Shown here in pieces: positions 38,627 to 47,708 of a stretch of DNA of 64,000 bases. The notes below the pieces were generated by a model. The model was given only the letters and a program-made list of their open reading frames with translations. It had not been told where the DNA came from and ran no database searches. Position 1 is the stretch's first letter; each line of letters starts with the position of its first letter. The translations under genes were made by a program, and so were the position numbers. This DNA comes from Actinomadura rayongensis. Lineage in GTDB: Bacteria; Actinomycetota; Actinomycetes; Streptosporangiales; Streptosporangiaceae. The stretch spans positions 1,445,423-1,509,422 of the forward strand of contig NZ_WUTW01000001.1 in the NCBI RefSeq assembly GCF_009831215.1, read 5' to 3'.

Positions 38627-38681
38627 GGTACAAGAGGGACGCCGCCTGGCGTACCGTACGTCACGTCATCATGGAGGCACA

Positions 38682-39257
38682 GTGGGTGTCAGTCTGACCA
38701 AGGGCGGAAACGTCTCGCTCACCAAGCAGGCGCCGGGCCTCGCGGCCGTCACGGTCGGCCTCGGGTGGGACCTCCGCACCACGACCGGCACCGACTTCGA
38801 CCTCGACGCGTCCGCGCTCGTCCTGGACGCGTCCGGCAAGATCCTCACCGACCAGCACTTCGTCTTCTTCAACAACCTGCGCTCCCCGGACGGCGGCGTC
38901 GAGCACACCGGCGACAACACGACCGGCGCGGGCGAGGGCGACGACGAGCAGATCAACGTCAACTTCGGCGCGCTGCCCGACAACGCCGAGCGGGTCGCGT
39001 TCGCCGTGTCCATCTACGACGCCGACGCGCGCGGCCAGAACTTCGGGCAGGTCCGCAACGCGTTCATCCGCGTCGTGAACCGCACCGACCGCGCCGAGCT
39101 GGCCCGCTACGACCTCACCGAGGACGCGTCCACCGAGACCGCGATGGTGTTCGGCGAGCTGTACCGCAGCACCGGCGACTGGAAGTTCCGGGCCGTGGGC
39201 CAGGGGTACGCCTCGGGTCTGGCCGGCATCGCCACCGACTTCGGCGTCAACCTCTGA
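38682..39257 (+). CDS. terD: TerD family protein (first copy)
   Basis: 191 residues, the standard TerD length: [60 protein letters not shown] and the C-terminal [19 protein letters not shown]. TerD domains bind calcium through paired acidic residues and are tied to tellurite, phage and general stress resistance. GTG start with GGAGG four bases upstream. First of a cluster of three TerD paralogs. Confidence 0.93.
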   Translation: MGVSLTKGGNVSLTKQAPGLAAVTVGLGWDLRTTTGTDFDLDASALVLDASGKILTDQHFVFFNNLRSPDGGVEHTGDNTTGAGEGDDEQINVNFGALPDNAERVAFAVSIYDADARGQNFGQVRNAFIRVVNRTDRAELARYDLTEDASTETAMVFGELYRSTGDWKFRAVGQGYASGLAGIATDFGVNL

Positions 39258-39282
39258 CCGGACCGAGCGACAGGAGTCGATC

Positions 39283-39861
39283 ATGGGAGTATCGCTCGCC
39301 AAGGGCGGCAACGTCTCGCTGACCAAGGCCGCCCCGAACCTGACCCGCGTGTCGGTCGGGCTCGGCTGGGACGTCCGGGCGACGACCGGCGCCGACTTCG
39401 ACCTGGACGCGTCCGCGCTGCTCCTGAACGGCTCCGGCAAGGTCATCTCCGACCACCACTTCGTGTTCTTCAACAACCTGCGCAGTCCCGACGGCTCGGT
39501 CGAGCACACCGGCGACAACCTCACCGGTGAGGGCGAGGGCGACGACGAGTCCATCAACGTCGACCTGTCCGGTGTGCCGGCCGAGTGCGAGCGCATCGTC
39601 TTCCCGGTCTCGATCTACGACGCGGAGAACCGCGGGCAGAGCTTCGGCCAGGTCCGCAACGCGTTCATCCGGATCGTCGACCGCTCCGACGACAACGAGC
39701 TGGCCCGGTTCGACCTCACCGAGGACGCGTCCACCGAGACCGCGATGGTGTTCGGCGAGCTGTACCGGCACGGCGGCGAGTGGAAGTTCCGCGCCGTCGG
39801 CCAGGGGTACGCCTCCGGTCTCGCCGGGATCGCCCTGGACTTCGGCGTCAACGTCGGCTGA
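39283..39861 (+). CDS. terD: TerD family protein (second copy)
   Basis: 192 residues and close to the first copy along its whole length (for example [32 protein letters not shown]), so a tandem duplication. Acidic calcium-site motifs [11 protein letters not shown] and [14 protein letters not shown] are intact. It starts 25 bases after the first copy. Confidence 0.93.
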   Translation: MGVSLAKGGNVSLTKAAPNLTRVSVGLGWDVRATTGADFDLDASALLLNGSGKVISDHHFVFFNNLRSPDGSVEHTGDNLTGEGEGDDESINVDLSGVPAECERIVFPVSIYDAENRGQSFGQVRNAFIRIVDRSDDNELARFDLTEDASTETAMVFGELYRHGGEWKFRAVGQGYASGLAGIALDFGVNVG

Positions 39862-39905
39862 CCGCCGGCCGCGCAGCCCGCCCCGCATCGACAGAAACCA
39901 AGGCC

Positions 39906-41015
39906 ATGATCCTTCGCACCTTCCGGTGGTCGTTCCTTCTCACCCTCGTCGGCCTCGCCGTCGCCTTCGTGTACGACAAGGGGAGCGGGCTCGCGCTCGT
40001 CGCCGTCCTGGCGATCCTCGAAGTGTCGCTGTCCTTCGACAACGCCGTGGTCAACGCCAAGGTGCTCGACCGGATGGCGCCGTTCTGGCAGAAGATCTTC
40101 CTGACGGTCGGCATCGCGGTCGCCGTGTTCGGGATGCGGCTGCTGTTCCCGCTCGTCATCGTCGGCGTCACCGCCAAGCTCGGCCCGGTCGAGGCGTTCG
40201 ACCTCGCGCTGAACGACCCGTCGCGCTACCACCACCTGATGAACGACGCGTATCCGATGATCGCGGCGTTCGGCGGGATGTTCCTGCTGATGCTCTTCCT
40301 GGACTTCGTGTTCGAGGAGCACGACGTCCGGTGGCTCGAATGGGTGGAGAGGCCGCTCGCCCGGATCGGGAAGCTCGACCAGCTCCCCGTCGTCGTCGCG
40401 GGCGGTTCGCTCGCGCTGGTCGCGGGCCTGTGGGCGGAGCACTCCGGCGAGGTGATGATCTCCGGCGTCCTCGGCATGGTCACCTACATCCTCGTCAACG
40501 GCCTCGGCGAGCTGTTCTCCGAGCCCGAGGACGTCGCGGACGAGGCGGCCGACGCCCGCTCGGGCGGGCCGAGCGCGCTGGCGCTCGCGACCGGCAAGGC
40601 GGGCTTCTTCCTGTTCCTCTACCTGGAGGTCCTGGACGCGTCGTTCTCCTTCGACGGCGTCATCGGCGCGTTCGCGATCAGTACCGACCCGATCATCATC
40701 GCGCTCGGCCTCGGCATCGGCGCGATGTACATCCGGTCGCTGACCGTCTACCTCGTCCGCAAGGGCACGCTCCACGAGTACGTCTACCTGGAGCACGGCG
40801 CCCACTGGGCCATCGGCGCGCTCGCGGCGTGCATGCTCGTCAGCATCGCCCACCACGTCCCCGAGTGGCTGACCGGCGGGCTCGGCGCGGGCCTGATCAT
40901 CGCGGCGTTCGTCAGCTCGGTGCTGCGCAACCGGACGTCGGGGGAGACCCCGACCGTCGAGGTCGGCCCGGGCCGCGACGCCGACGAGGACAATCTGCAC
41001 TCGACCGGGGTCTGA
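39906..41015 (+). CDS. DUF475 / TerC-superfamily integral membrane protein
   Basis: 369 residues with about nine transmembrane helices. EVSLSFDNAVVNAKVLDRM near residue 38 and LDASFSFDGVIGAFAI near 245 are the repeated acidic SFDxA/SFDG motifs of TerC-like proteins, which are thought to move or sense metal ions. FDFVFEEHD-type acidic loop near residue 135. A hydrophilic tail follows. The position between terD copies matches Ter clusters in other bacteria. Confidence 0.92.
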   Translation: MILRTFRWSFLLTLVGLAVAFVYDKGSGLALVAVLAILEVSLSFDNAVVNAKVLDRMAPFWQKIFLTVGIAVAVFGMRLLFPLVIVGVTAKLGPVEAFDLALNDPSRYHHLMNDAYPMIAAFGGMFLLMLFLDFVFEEHDVRWLEWVERPLARIGKLDQLPVVVAGGSLALVAGLWAEHSGEVMISGVLGMVTYILVNGLGELFSEPEDVADEAADARSGGPSALALATGKAGFFLFLYLEVLDASFSFDGVIGAFAISTDPIIIALGLGIGAMYIRSLTVYLVRKGTLHEYVYLEHGAHWAIGALAACMLVSIAHHVPEWLTGGLGAGLIIAAFVSSVLRNRTSGETPTVEVGPGRDADEDNLHSTGV

Positions 41016-41050
41016 CCCCGCCGATCCCCCCGCGAGCGAAGGAGCCGATG

Positions 41051-41629
41051 ATGTCGATCTCGCTGCAGAAGGGCCAGCGCGTGTCGCTGGCCAAACCCGG
41101 CGGCGGCACGCTGAGCCGCGTCCGGATGGGCCTCGGCTGGGACGCCGTCGCCAGGCGCGGCCTGTTCGGCAAGGGCAAGTCGCAGAACATCGACCTGGAC
41201 GCGTCCTGCCTGCTGTTCGACGCGAGCCGCAACCTGGCCGACGCGGTCTGGTTCCGCCAGCTGCGCAGCAAGGACGGGTCCGTGCTGCACACCGGCGACA
41301 ACCTGACCGGGGAGGGCGAGGGCGACGACGAGGTCATCAACGTGGACCTGCCGTCCCTGCCGGAGAACGTGACGCAGCTCGTGTTCACCGTGAACTCCTT
41401 CACCGGCCAGGACTTCTCCCAGATCGCCAACGCGTTCTGCCGTCTCGTGGACGAGACCACAGGCCAGGAGCTGGCCCGCTACGACCTCACCGGCGCGGGC
41501 CGCCACAACGCGCAGATCATGGCGAAGGTGACGCGCGACGGCGCGGGCTGGGCGATGACGGCGATCGGGGCCACCGCGACCGGCCGCACGTTCCAGGACC
41601 TCCTCCCGGCGGTGTCGGCGCACCTGTAG
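41051..41629 (+). CDS. TerD family protein, divergent third copy
   Basis: 192 residues. More diverged than the other two: MSISLQKGQRVSLAKPGGG, then [56 protein letters not shown]. The insertion after GWD and the ending HNAQIMAKVTRDGAGW resemble TerZ/TerX-like proteins. ATG 41051 has AAGGAG six bases upstream. Followed by a strong terminator that ends the first half of the cluster. Confidence 0.9.
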   Translation: MSISLQKGQRVSLAKPGGGTLSRVRMGLGWDAVARRGLFGKGKSQNIDLDASCLLFDASRNLADAVWFRQLRSKDGSVLHTGDNLTGEGEGDDEVINVDLPSLPENVTQLVFTVNSFTGQDFSQIANAFCRLVDETTGQELARYDLTGAGRHNAQIMAKVTRDGAGWAMTAIGATATGRTFQDLLPAVSAHL

Positions 41630-41666
41630 CGATCGGGCGCGACGGGTCCCGGCGGACGGCCGGGGC

Positions 41667-41706
41667 GGCGCCCGGCGCTCCCCGTTTCCGGGGGCCGCCG
41701 GGCGCC
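41667..41706 (+). terminator. Long terminator hairpin between ter structural and biosynthetic genes
   Basis: GGCGCCCGGCG pairs with CGCCGGGCGCC (11 bp), with an inner CCCCG/CGGGG stem around TTTC. It begins about 37 bases after the third terD-family stop. Confidence 0.8.
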
Positions 41707-41784
41707 TGACCTCGTCCTCGGCACCTTTACCCTGATACCTGCCCGATCAGGGCGGGAGCGTTCGACCCGGGGGGACCCACGTGC

Positions 41785-42942
41785 ATGCGGCACTTTGACC
41801 ATATTGATGCGGCGCTGCGCAAGCACCTGTTCTTCCGGCATCCCCGACGCTTCGACCGGCACGACGATCCGGCCGTCCTCGCCGTCGCCCTCGGCGCCAC
41901 GCTCTACAGCCCGGCCATCCGGCCGAACCTGGCGGACGACATCCGGAAGGCGGCCCGCGCCGGGGTGACGAGCCTGGTCGTGTGCCTGGAGGACTCCATC
42001 GCCGACGCGGACCTGCCCGCCGCCGAGGAGAACGCCGTCCGGCAGCTCCGCGCGCTGCACGCGGGGGGCGCGGAGGCGCCGCTGCTGTTCCTGCGCGTCC
42101 GGAACCCGTGCCAGATCGGCGACCTCACCGTCCGGCTCGGCGCCGCGGCCGAGCTGATCACCGGGTTCGTCCTGCCGAAGTTCACCGCCGCGACCGGCGG
42201 CGCCTACCTCGACGTGCTCGCCGAGACGGGGGAGCGCAGCGGACGGCGGCTGCTGGCCATGCCGGTGATCGAGAGCCGTGACGCCGTCCACGTCGAGACG
42301 CGCCGGGCGATGCTGGGGGACGTCGCGGAACTGCTCGCCAAGCACCGCGACCTCGTCCTCGCCGTCCGGATCGGCGCGACCGACCTGTCGTCGGCGTACG
42401 GGCTGCGCCGCCCGCCGGACCTGTCGATCTACGACATCGCGCCGGTCGCGGGCGCGATCTCCGACATCGTCAACGTGCTCGGCCGCGCCGACGGGACGGG
42501 CTTCGTCGTCACCGGGCCCGTCTGGGAGTACTTCTCGGCGGGCGAGCGGATGTTCAAGCCGCAGCTCCGCGAGTCCCCGTTCCTCGCCCAGCGCGCCGCG
42601 CCGCTGCGCCGCAGCCTGATCGTGTCGGACGTGGACGGCCTCATCCGCGAGGTCCACCTCGACAAGGCCAACGGGCTGACCGGCAAGACGGTGATCCACC
42701 CGTCGCACGTGTCGCCCGTCCACGCCCTGTCGGTCGTGACGCACGAGGAGTACTGCGACGCCGCCGACATCCTCGGCGTCGCCGGGGGCGGCGCGATGGC
42801 CAGCGCGTACGCCAACAAGATGAACGAGGCCAAACCGCACCGCGCGTGGGCCGAGCGGCTGATGCTGCGCGCGCGGGTGTTCGGCGTGGCGGCGGAGGGG
42901 GTCACCTTCGTGGAACTGCTCGACGCGGCGGGGAGCCGGTGA
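41785..42942 (+). CDS. HpcH/HpaI-CitE-like TIM-barrel C-C bond lyase of the Ter module
   Basis: 385 residues. GATLYSPAIRPNLADDIRKAARAGVTSLVVCLEDSI carries the acidic metal/phosphate site typical of CitE-like lyases; later LPKFTAATGG, MPVIESRDA and AVRIGATDLSSAYGLR; KTVIHPSHVSPVHAL near the end. This is the C-C_Bond_Lyase family described within Ter stress operons and thought to make part of a nucleoside-like compound. Substrate unproven. Stop overlaps the next GTG, so it is translationally coupled. Confidence 0.87.
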   Translation: MRHFDHIDAALRKHLFFRHPRRFDRHDDPAVLAVALGATLYSPAIRPNLADDIRKAARAGVTSLVVCLEDSIADADLPAAEENAVRQLRALHAGGAEAPLLFLRVRNPCQIGDLTVRLGAAAELITGFVLPKFTAATGGAYLDVLAETGERSGRRLLAMPVIESRDAVHVETRRAMLGDVAELLAKHRDLVLAVRIGATDLSSAYGLRRPPDLSIYDIAPVAGAISDIVNVLGRADGTGFVVTGPVWEYFSAGERMFKPQLRESPFLAQRAAPLRRSLIVSDVDGLIREVHLDKANGLTGKTVIHPSHVSPVHALSVVTHEEYCDAADILGVAGGGAMASAYANKMNEAKPHRAWAERLMLRARVFGVAAEGVTFVELLDAAGSR

Positions 42943-44318
42943 GCGGGCGCGGCCGGTGGCCGGGCGAGTGGGTGGCGCACCGGCTCGGCGTGCGGACGGT
43001 GGACGGCGCCGCGCCCGGCGGCGTCCGGCTCGGCGCGCTGACCGGGCTCGCCGTCCGCCGCAACCCGCGCCGCGCGCACCTGCTCGTGTCGGGGGTGCTC
43101 GGCAAGCACGTCCCGGCCGATCCCCGGATCGTCCACGGTGCTGGCCTGCTGCTCGGCGAGCTGGTCCGGCTGCGGCTGCGCGGCCGGGAGAGCACCGCGG
43201 GGCCGTACGGGGCGCTGCTGGCGAACGCGCTGCACGGCACGCGCGGGTCGGCGGCGGCGCTGCGGGACCGGCTGCGCGAGCCTAAGGGCGCGGTGGACGC
43301 CGTCGTCCTCGGGTACGCCGAGACCGCGACCGCGCTCGGGCACTCGGCCGCCGACGCGCTGGGCGGCGCGACCTACCTGCACTCGACGCGTCGCCACGTG
43401 CCGGGCGTCGTGCCGTACGGCGGGTTCGAGGAGGAGCACAGCCACGCGACCGGGCACCTGCTGCTGCCGTCCGACCCGTCGGTTCTGGACCGGGATGTTC
43501 CTTTGGTCCTTGTGGACGACGAGATGTCCACCGGGCGGACCGCGTTCAACACGCTGCGGGCGCTGCACGCCGTCCGGCCGCGCGACCGGTACGTGCTGGC
43601 CTCCCTGGTGGACGTGCGCGGCGAGGCGGACCGCGTCCGGATGCGCAACCTCGCCGGGGAACTGAACGCGGGCATCGACGTCGTCACGCTCGCGACCGGC
43701 CGGGTGGAGCTGCCGCCCGGCGTGCTGGACGCCGCGCAGGCCGTCGTGGCGGAGATGTCCGGCCGCGACCGCGAGATCGACTACCGCGTGGACCACGGCG
43801 CGGTGCGCGTCGGGCTGGGCTGGCCGCCGGGGCTGCCCGAGGGCGGACGGCACGGCTTCACGCCCGCCGACCGGCGGCGGCTGGAGAAGGAGCTGGCGCC
43901 GATGGCGGCCGTCCTCGCGTCCGCGCTGCCGGACGGGGCGTCGCGGGTGCTCGTCCTCGGCACCGAGGAGTTCATGTACGTGCCGCTGCGGCTCGCCGAG
44001 GCGCTGGCGGACGCCTTGCCGTGGACGACCGTCCGGTTCTCGACGACGACGCGCTCGCCCGTCCTCGCGGTGGACGACCCCGGCTACGCCATCCGCACCC
44101 GCCTGGTGTTCCCCGCGCACGACAACCCGCCGGACGGCGCGACGAAGCGGTACGCCTACAACGTCGACCCGGGCGGCGACCCGTCCCGCGCCTTCGACGC
44201 GATCGTGCTGCTCGTCGACGACCAGGGCGACACGCCCGACCTCGTGGACGGCCTGCTCGCCGTCCTGCGCACCCTCGCCCCCGTCGTCCTCGCCGCCCTC
44301 CCCGGAGCCCGCGCATGA
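42939..44318 (+). CDS. Phosphoribosyltransferase with TRSP domain
   Basis: 459 residues. The N-terminal PRTase has LVLVDDEMSTGRTAFNTLRAL (PRPP-binding loop, about residue 190) and a preceding GYAETATALGH. The C-terminal TRSP domain holds SRVLVLGTEEFMYVPLRLAEAL and FSTTTRSPVLAVDDPGYAI, named from that T-R-S-P motif. Proposed to attach a ribose-phosphate or act in assembling the Ter nucleoside-like metabolite. GTG start overlapping the lyase stop; its own stop overlaps the next ATG. Confidence 0.88.
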   Translation: MSGRGRWPGEWVAHRLGVRTVDGAAPGGVRLGALTGLAVRRNPRRAHLLVSGVLGKHVPADPRIVHGAGLLLGELVRLRLRGRESTAGPYGALLANALHGTRGSAAALRDRLREPKGAVDAVVLGYAETATALGHSAADALGGATYLHSTRRHVPGVVPYGGFEEEHSHATGHLLLPSDPSVLDRDVPLVLVDDEMSTGRTAFNTLRALHAVRPRDRYVLASLVDVRGEADRVRMRNLAGELNAGIDVVTLATGRVELPPGVLDAAQAVVAEMSGRDREIDYRVDHGAVRVGLGWPPGLPEGGRHGFTPADRRRLEKELAPMAAVLASALPDGASRVLVLGTEEFMYVPLRLAEALADALPWTTVRFSTTTRSPVLAVDDPGYAIRTRLVFPAHDNPPDGATKRYAYNVDPGGDPSRAFDAIVLLVDDQGDTPDLVDGLLAVLRTLAPVVLAALPGARA

Positions 44319-45538
44319 ACCGTCCGCCCGACCGCGATCCCGGCGAGCGCGTGACCCGTCCGCCCGGGGGCGCGGGCCTGAAGCGGGCGTCGCGGGGGCC
44401 GCGTCCGCCCGGGGGCGCGGGCGTGAAGCGGGTGTTGCGGGGGCCGGAGTTCGGGAGTTACGCGGCCGAGGACGTCGGCTGGCTGCTCACCGACCTGTCC
44501 GGCGCGGCGCTGGAGGCGCCGACCGAGGATCGCGAGGCCGCGATCCAGGCGGGCCGCGCCCACTACGCCGAGTCGCTGCCGATCGAGTACCGGCCCGGCG
44601 CCGCGTACCGGAAGCTGTTCGAGGAGGCGCTGGACGCGTCGGCGGACCGGCTCGCGCACGCCGTCGGCCTCGTCGGCGAGCTGGTGCTGGCCGCGCGCGG
44701 GCCGGGCGCCGTGCTCGTGTCGCTGGCGCGCGCCGGGACGCCCGTCGGGATCCTGCTGCGCCGCTGGGCGCGGTTCGCGCACGGGCTCGACCTGCCGCAC
44801 TACGCGATCAGCATCGTCCGGGACCGGGGGATCGACGCGGTCGCGCTGGATTACCTGGCCGCGCATCACGACCCGGCGTCGGTGATCTTCGTGGACGGCT
44901 GGACGGGCAAGGGCGCCATCGCGCGCGAGCTGGCCGCCGCACTAAGCGGAACAATGTTCCGGGCGGACTTGGCCGTGCTCGCCGACCCCGGGCGCTGCAC
45001 GCCGCTGCACGGCACCCGCGACGACTTCCTCGTCCCGTCGGCGTGCCTGAACTCGACCGTGTCCGGGCTGGTCAGCCGGACGGTCCTGAACCGCTCCCTG
45101 ATCGGCCCGGGCGACTTCCACGGCGCCAAGTTCTACGCCGAGCTGGCCGCCGAGGACGTTTCGGCCCGGTTCCTCGACGCCGTCGCGGCCCGCTTCCCGG
45201 CCGTCGCGGACCGGGTCGCCGCCGACGCCCCCGCGCTGCTCGCCGCCGACCGGTCCGCGGACTGGTCGGGCTGGGCGGCCGTCCGGCGGATCGCGGCCGA
45301 GTACGACGTGCCCGACCTCAACCTCGTCAAGCCCGGCGTGGGGGAGACGACGCGGGTGCTGCTGCGGCGCGTCCCGTGGAAGGTCCTCGCGCGCGCCGAC
45401 GCCGGGGCCGAGCTGGCGCACATCCGGCTGCTGGCGGACGAACGCGGCGTCCCGGTGGTCGAGGTCCCGCCGGACGCGCTCCCGTACGCCTGCGCGGGCC
45501 TGATCCATCCGCGGTTCGCGGGCGGCGCGGCGCAGTGA
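44315..45538 (+). CDS. StiP-family PRTase with C-terminal PELOTA RNA-binding domain
   Basis: 407 residues. After a 45-residue basic N-terminus comes FGSYAAEDVGWLLTDLSG, the family opening, then LVSLARAGTPVGILLRRW and SVIFVDGWTGKGAIARELA (PRPP-loop-like). The last 80 residues (LLRRVPWKVLARADAGAELAHIRLLADERGVPVVEVP) form a PELOTA-like domain. Pfam calls this family cysteine protease StiP, but genome-context work reassigned it as a PRTase; I follow the latter. The N-terminus contains a two-copy 15-residue repeat. Coupled on both sides. Confidence 0.85.
   Translation: MNRPPDRDPGERVTRPPGGAGLKRASRGPRPPGGAGVKRVLRGPEFGSYAAEDVGWLLTDLSGAALEAPTEDREAAIQAGRAHYAESLPIEYRPGAAYRKLFEEALDASADRLAHAVGLVGELVLAARGPGAVLVSLARAGTPVGILLRRWARFAHGLDLPHYAISIVRDRGIDAVALDYLAAHHDPASVIFVDGWTGKGAIARELAAALSGTMFRADLAVLADPGRCTPLHGTRDDFLVPSACLNSTVSGLVSRTVLNRSLIGPGDFHGAKFYAELAAEDVSARFLDAVAARFPAVADRVAADAPALLAADRSADWSGWAAVRRIAAEYDVPDLNLVKPGVGETTRVLLRRVPWKVLARADAGAELAHIRLLADERGVPVVEVPPDALPYACAGLIHPRFAGGAAQ
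44357..44446 (+). repeat. Two-copy 45-bp in-frame tandem repeat in the StiP-like gene
   Basis: 44357-44401 and 44402-44446 are near-identical 45-base units, encoding RPPGGAGLKRASRGP and RPPGGAGVKRVLRGP. Four or five bases differ. It extends the basic N-terminus and is likely a recent, expandable minisatellite. Confidence 0.85.
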
Positions 45539-46350
45539 CCGTCCTCGTGTGCTCCGACCTGGACCGGACGCTCATCTACTCCGCCGCCGCCTTCGGCCCC
45601 GGCCCCCTGCCCGAGCTGGAGTGCGTGGAGATCTACGACGGCGCGCCGCTGTCCCACATGACCGCGAACGCCGTCCGGGAACTGGCCGCGCTCGCCGCCG
45701 AGACCGTGTTCGTGCCCGTCACGACCCGCACGCCCGAGCAGTACCGGCGCGTCCGGCTGCCCGTCGCGCCCGCCTACGCGATCTGCGCCAACGGCGGGCA
45801 CCTGCTCGTGGACGGGGTGGACGACGCCGCCTGGTCCGCCGCCGTCCGGTCCCGCGTCACCGACGGGGCCGCCCCGCTCGCCGAGGTGGCCGCGCGGCTG
45901 TCCGGCGGGGACTTCGTGCTGCGGCGGCGCACCGCGTCCGACCTGTTCGCCTACGCCGTCGTGGACCGCGCCGCGCTCCCCGCCGACTGGATCGACGACC
46001 TCGCCGGCTGGTGCGCCGAGCGCAACTGGCGCACCTCGCTCCAGGGCCGCAAGGTCTACTGCCTGCCCGCCGGGCTCACCAAGGCCGCCGCCGCGGCCGA
46101 GGTCGCCCGCCGCACCGGCGCGACGGTGACGCTCGCGGCCGGGGATTCGCTTCTCGACCGTGACCTTCTGGACAGCGCGGACGCCGCCGTCCGCCCCGCC
46201 CACGGCGAACTCCACACCGCCGGCTGGACGGGCGCCGACGTCACCGCCGCCGCCGGAATCCGGGCCGGGGAGGAGATCGTCGGCTGGTTCCGGACGCGCG
46301 CCGCCCGGGAGATCGCCCGAAGGGACTCGCGCGTTACGCGCGATCCGTAG
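45535..46350 (+). CDS. HAD-superfamily phosphatase of the Ter module
   Basis: 271 residues. Motif I VCSDLDRTLIYS (catalytic Asp pair), motif II VPVTTRTPEQY, the C2-type cap, conserved Lys in GLTKAAAAAEVAR and motif IV LAAGDSLLDRDLLDSADAAV. Resembles Cof/sucrose-phosphatase-type C2 HADs found in Ter operons. It probably dephosphorylates the pathway product. GTG start overlapping the previous stop by GTGA. Confidence 0.87.
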   Translation: MTVLVCSDLDRTLIYSAAAFGPGPLPELECVEIYDGAPLSHMTANAVRELAALAAETVFVPVTTRTPEQYRRVRLPVAPAYAICANGGHLLVDGVDDAAWSAAVRSRVTDGAAPLAEVAARLSGGDFVLRRRTASDLFAYAVVDRAALPADWIDDLAGWCAERNWRTSLQGRKVYCLPAGLTKAAAAAEVARRTGATVTLAAGDSLLDRDLLDSADAAVRPAHGELHTAGWTGADVTAAAGIRAGEEIVGWFRTRAAREIARRDSRVTRDP

Positions 46351-46395
46351 AGAATCGCGGTAAATCATCCGGAAGGTCGAACGGGGGTTCGCGCG

Positions 46396-47691
46396 CTGTT
46401 CAGGGACGTCCGGCCGATCGGCGACGAGACCGCGCTGTGGGACGCCGCGGCGCGGGTTCTGGACGCCAACTGGACGGGACGCGCCACCGTCCCGTCCCCC
46501 GGCCTCTATCCCCACCAGTGGGGCTGGGACTCGCTGTTCGTCGCCCTCGGCCTCGCCCGGCACCGCCGCGACCGCGCCGAGCGGGAGCTGCTGTCGCTGT
46601 TCGCGGGCCAGTGGTCGGACGGGTTCGTCCCGCACATCGTGTTCAACGACGACCTGCCCCGCGACGCCTACTACCCGGGTCCCGAGCTGTGGCGCAGCGC
46701 CGCCGACCCGCGCGCGCCGCACGCCGTCCGGACGTCCGGGCTGATCAACCCGCCGCTGCACGCCCTCGCCGCGCTGCGCCTGTACGACGGCGAGCGCGGC
46801 CGTTCGTTCCTCGCGCGGTTGTACCCGGCGCTGGCGGCCCATCATCGCTACCTCGCGTCCGTCCGGGACCTGGACGACAGCGGGCTCATCGCGATCTGCC
46901 ACCCGTGGGAGTCGGGGCAGGACAACAGCCCGGCGTGGGACCGTCCGCTCGGGGACCTGCGTCCGCCGCCCGCCGCGTACGCGCCGTCCCATCCGCTGCA
47001 CGGCCCCGCCACCGGGGAGGACCACGATCGGTACGCGTGGCTCGCGGCCGTCCTGCGGGACGCGGGGTACTCGGCGGGCCATCTGCGCGACGAGCATCCG
47101 TTCGCGGTGCAGGACCCGCTCGTCAACGGGGCGTACCTGGCGTCGCTGCACGCGCTCGCGGAGATCGCGGCGCTCGTCGGCGCCGATCCCGTCCCGCACC
47201 GGGAGGCGGCCGAACGCGTCCACGCCGCTCTGCTGGAACGCTTGTGGGACCCGGCCACCGGGTGCTTCCGCGCGTACGACCTGCGCGGCGGACGGCCGCT
47301 GCCCGTCGTCACGATCGCCACTTTCGGGCCGCTGCTGGACCCGGATCTGCCCGCGCCGATCCTGCGGCGGCTGGCGGACCTGCTGCTGTCCTCGCGGTTC
47401 GCCGGCGCCGCCGGGTATCCGGTGCCCGCGTGCGACGTCCAGGCCCCGGCGTTCGACCGGGGCGGGTACTGGCGCGGGCCGACGTGGATCAACACCAACT
47501 GGCTCGTCTGGCACGGCGCGTGCCTCCAGGACCTGCCGGTCGTCGCGGACCTGCTGCGCGGGGCGACGCTGCGGCTCGTCCGGCAGTCGGGGTTCCGCGA
47601 GTTCTTCGACCCGTTCGACGGGACCGGACGCGGCGGCCACGACCACAGCTGGTCGGCGGCGCTCGTCCTGGATCTGCTCGGCGCGCGGTGA
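46396..47691 (+). CDS. GH63/GH37-like glycosidase (glucosylglycerate/mannosylglycerate hydrolase type) with non-standard start
   Basis: About 431 residues if read from CTG 46396. (alpha/alpha)6 barrel motifs: GLYPHQWGWDSLFVALGL, DGFVPHIVFNDDLPRD, LINPPLHALAALRLY, HPWESGQDNSPAWD, DPLVNGAYLASLHAL and RGPTWINTNWLVWHG. These resemble hydrolases of mannosyl- or glucosylglycerate and trehalase-like enzymes. Between the preceding TAG (46348) and the first GTG (46639), the conserved frame has no ATG, GTG or TTG, yet homologous sequence begins by about 46399. A GGGGG lies eight bases before CTG. The start is therefore uncertain. It follows the HAD gene closely and may belong to the same operon. Confidence 0.75.
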   Translation: MFRDVRPIGDETALWDAAARVLDANWTGRATVPSPGLYPHQWGWDSLFVALGLARHRRDRAERELLSLFAGQWSDGFVPHIVFNDDLPRDAYYPGPELWRSAADPRAPHAVRTSGLINPPLHALAALRLYDGERGRSFLARLYPALAAHHRYLASVRDLDDSGLIAICHPWESGQDNSPAWDRPLGDLRPPPAAYAPSHPLHGPATGEDHDRYAWLAAVLRDAGYSAGHLRDEHPFAVQDPLVNGAYLASLHALAEIAALVGADPVPHREAAERVHAALLERLWDPATGCFRAYDLRGGRPLPVVTIATFGPLLDPDLPAPILRRLADLLLSSRFAGAAGYPVPACDVQAPAFDRGGYWRGPTWINTNWLVWHGACLQDLPVVADLLRGATLRLVRQSGFREFFDPFDGTGRGGHDHSWSAALVLDLLGAR

Positions 47692-47708
47692 TCGCCTACC
47701 GTGGTGGG

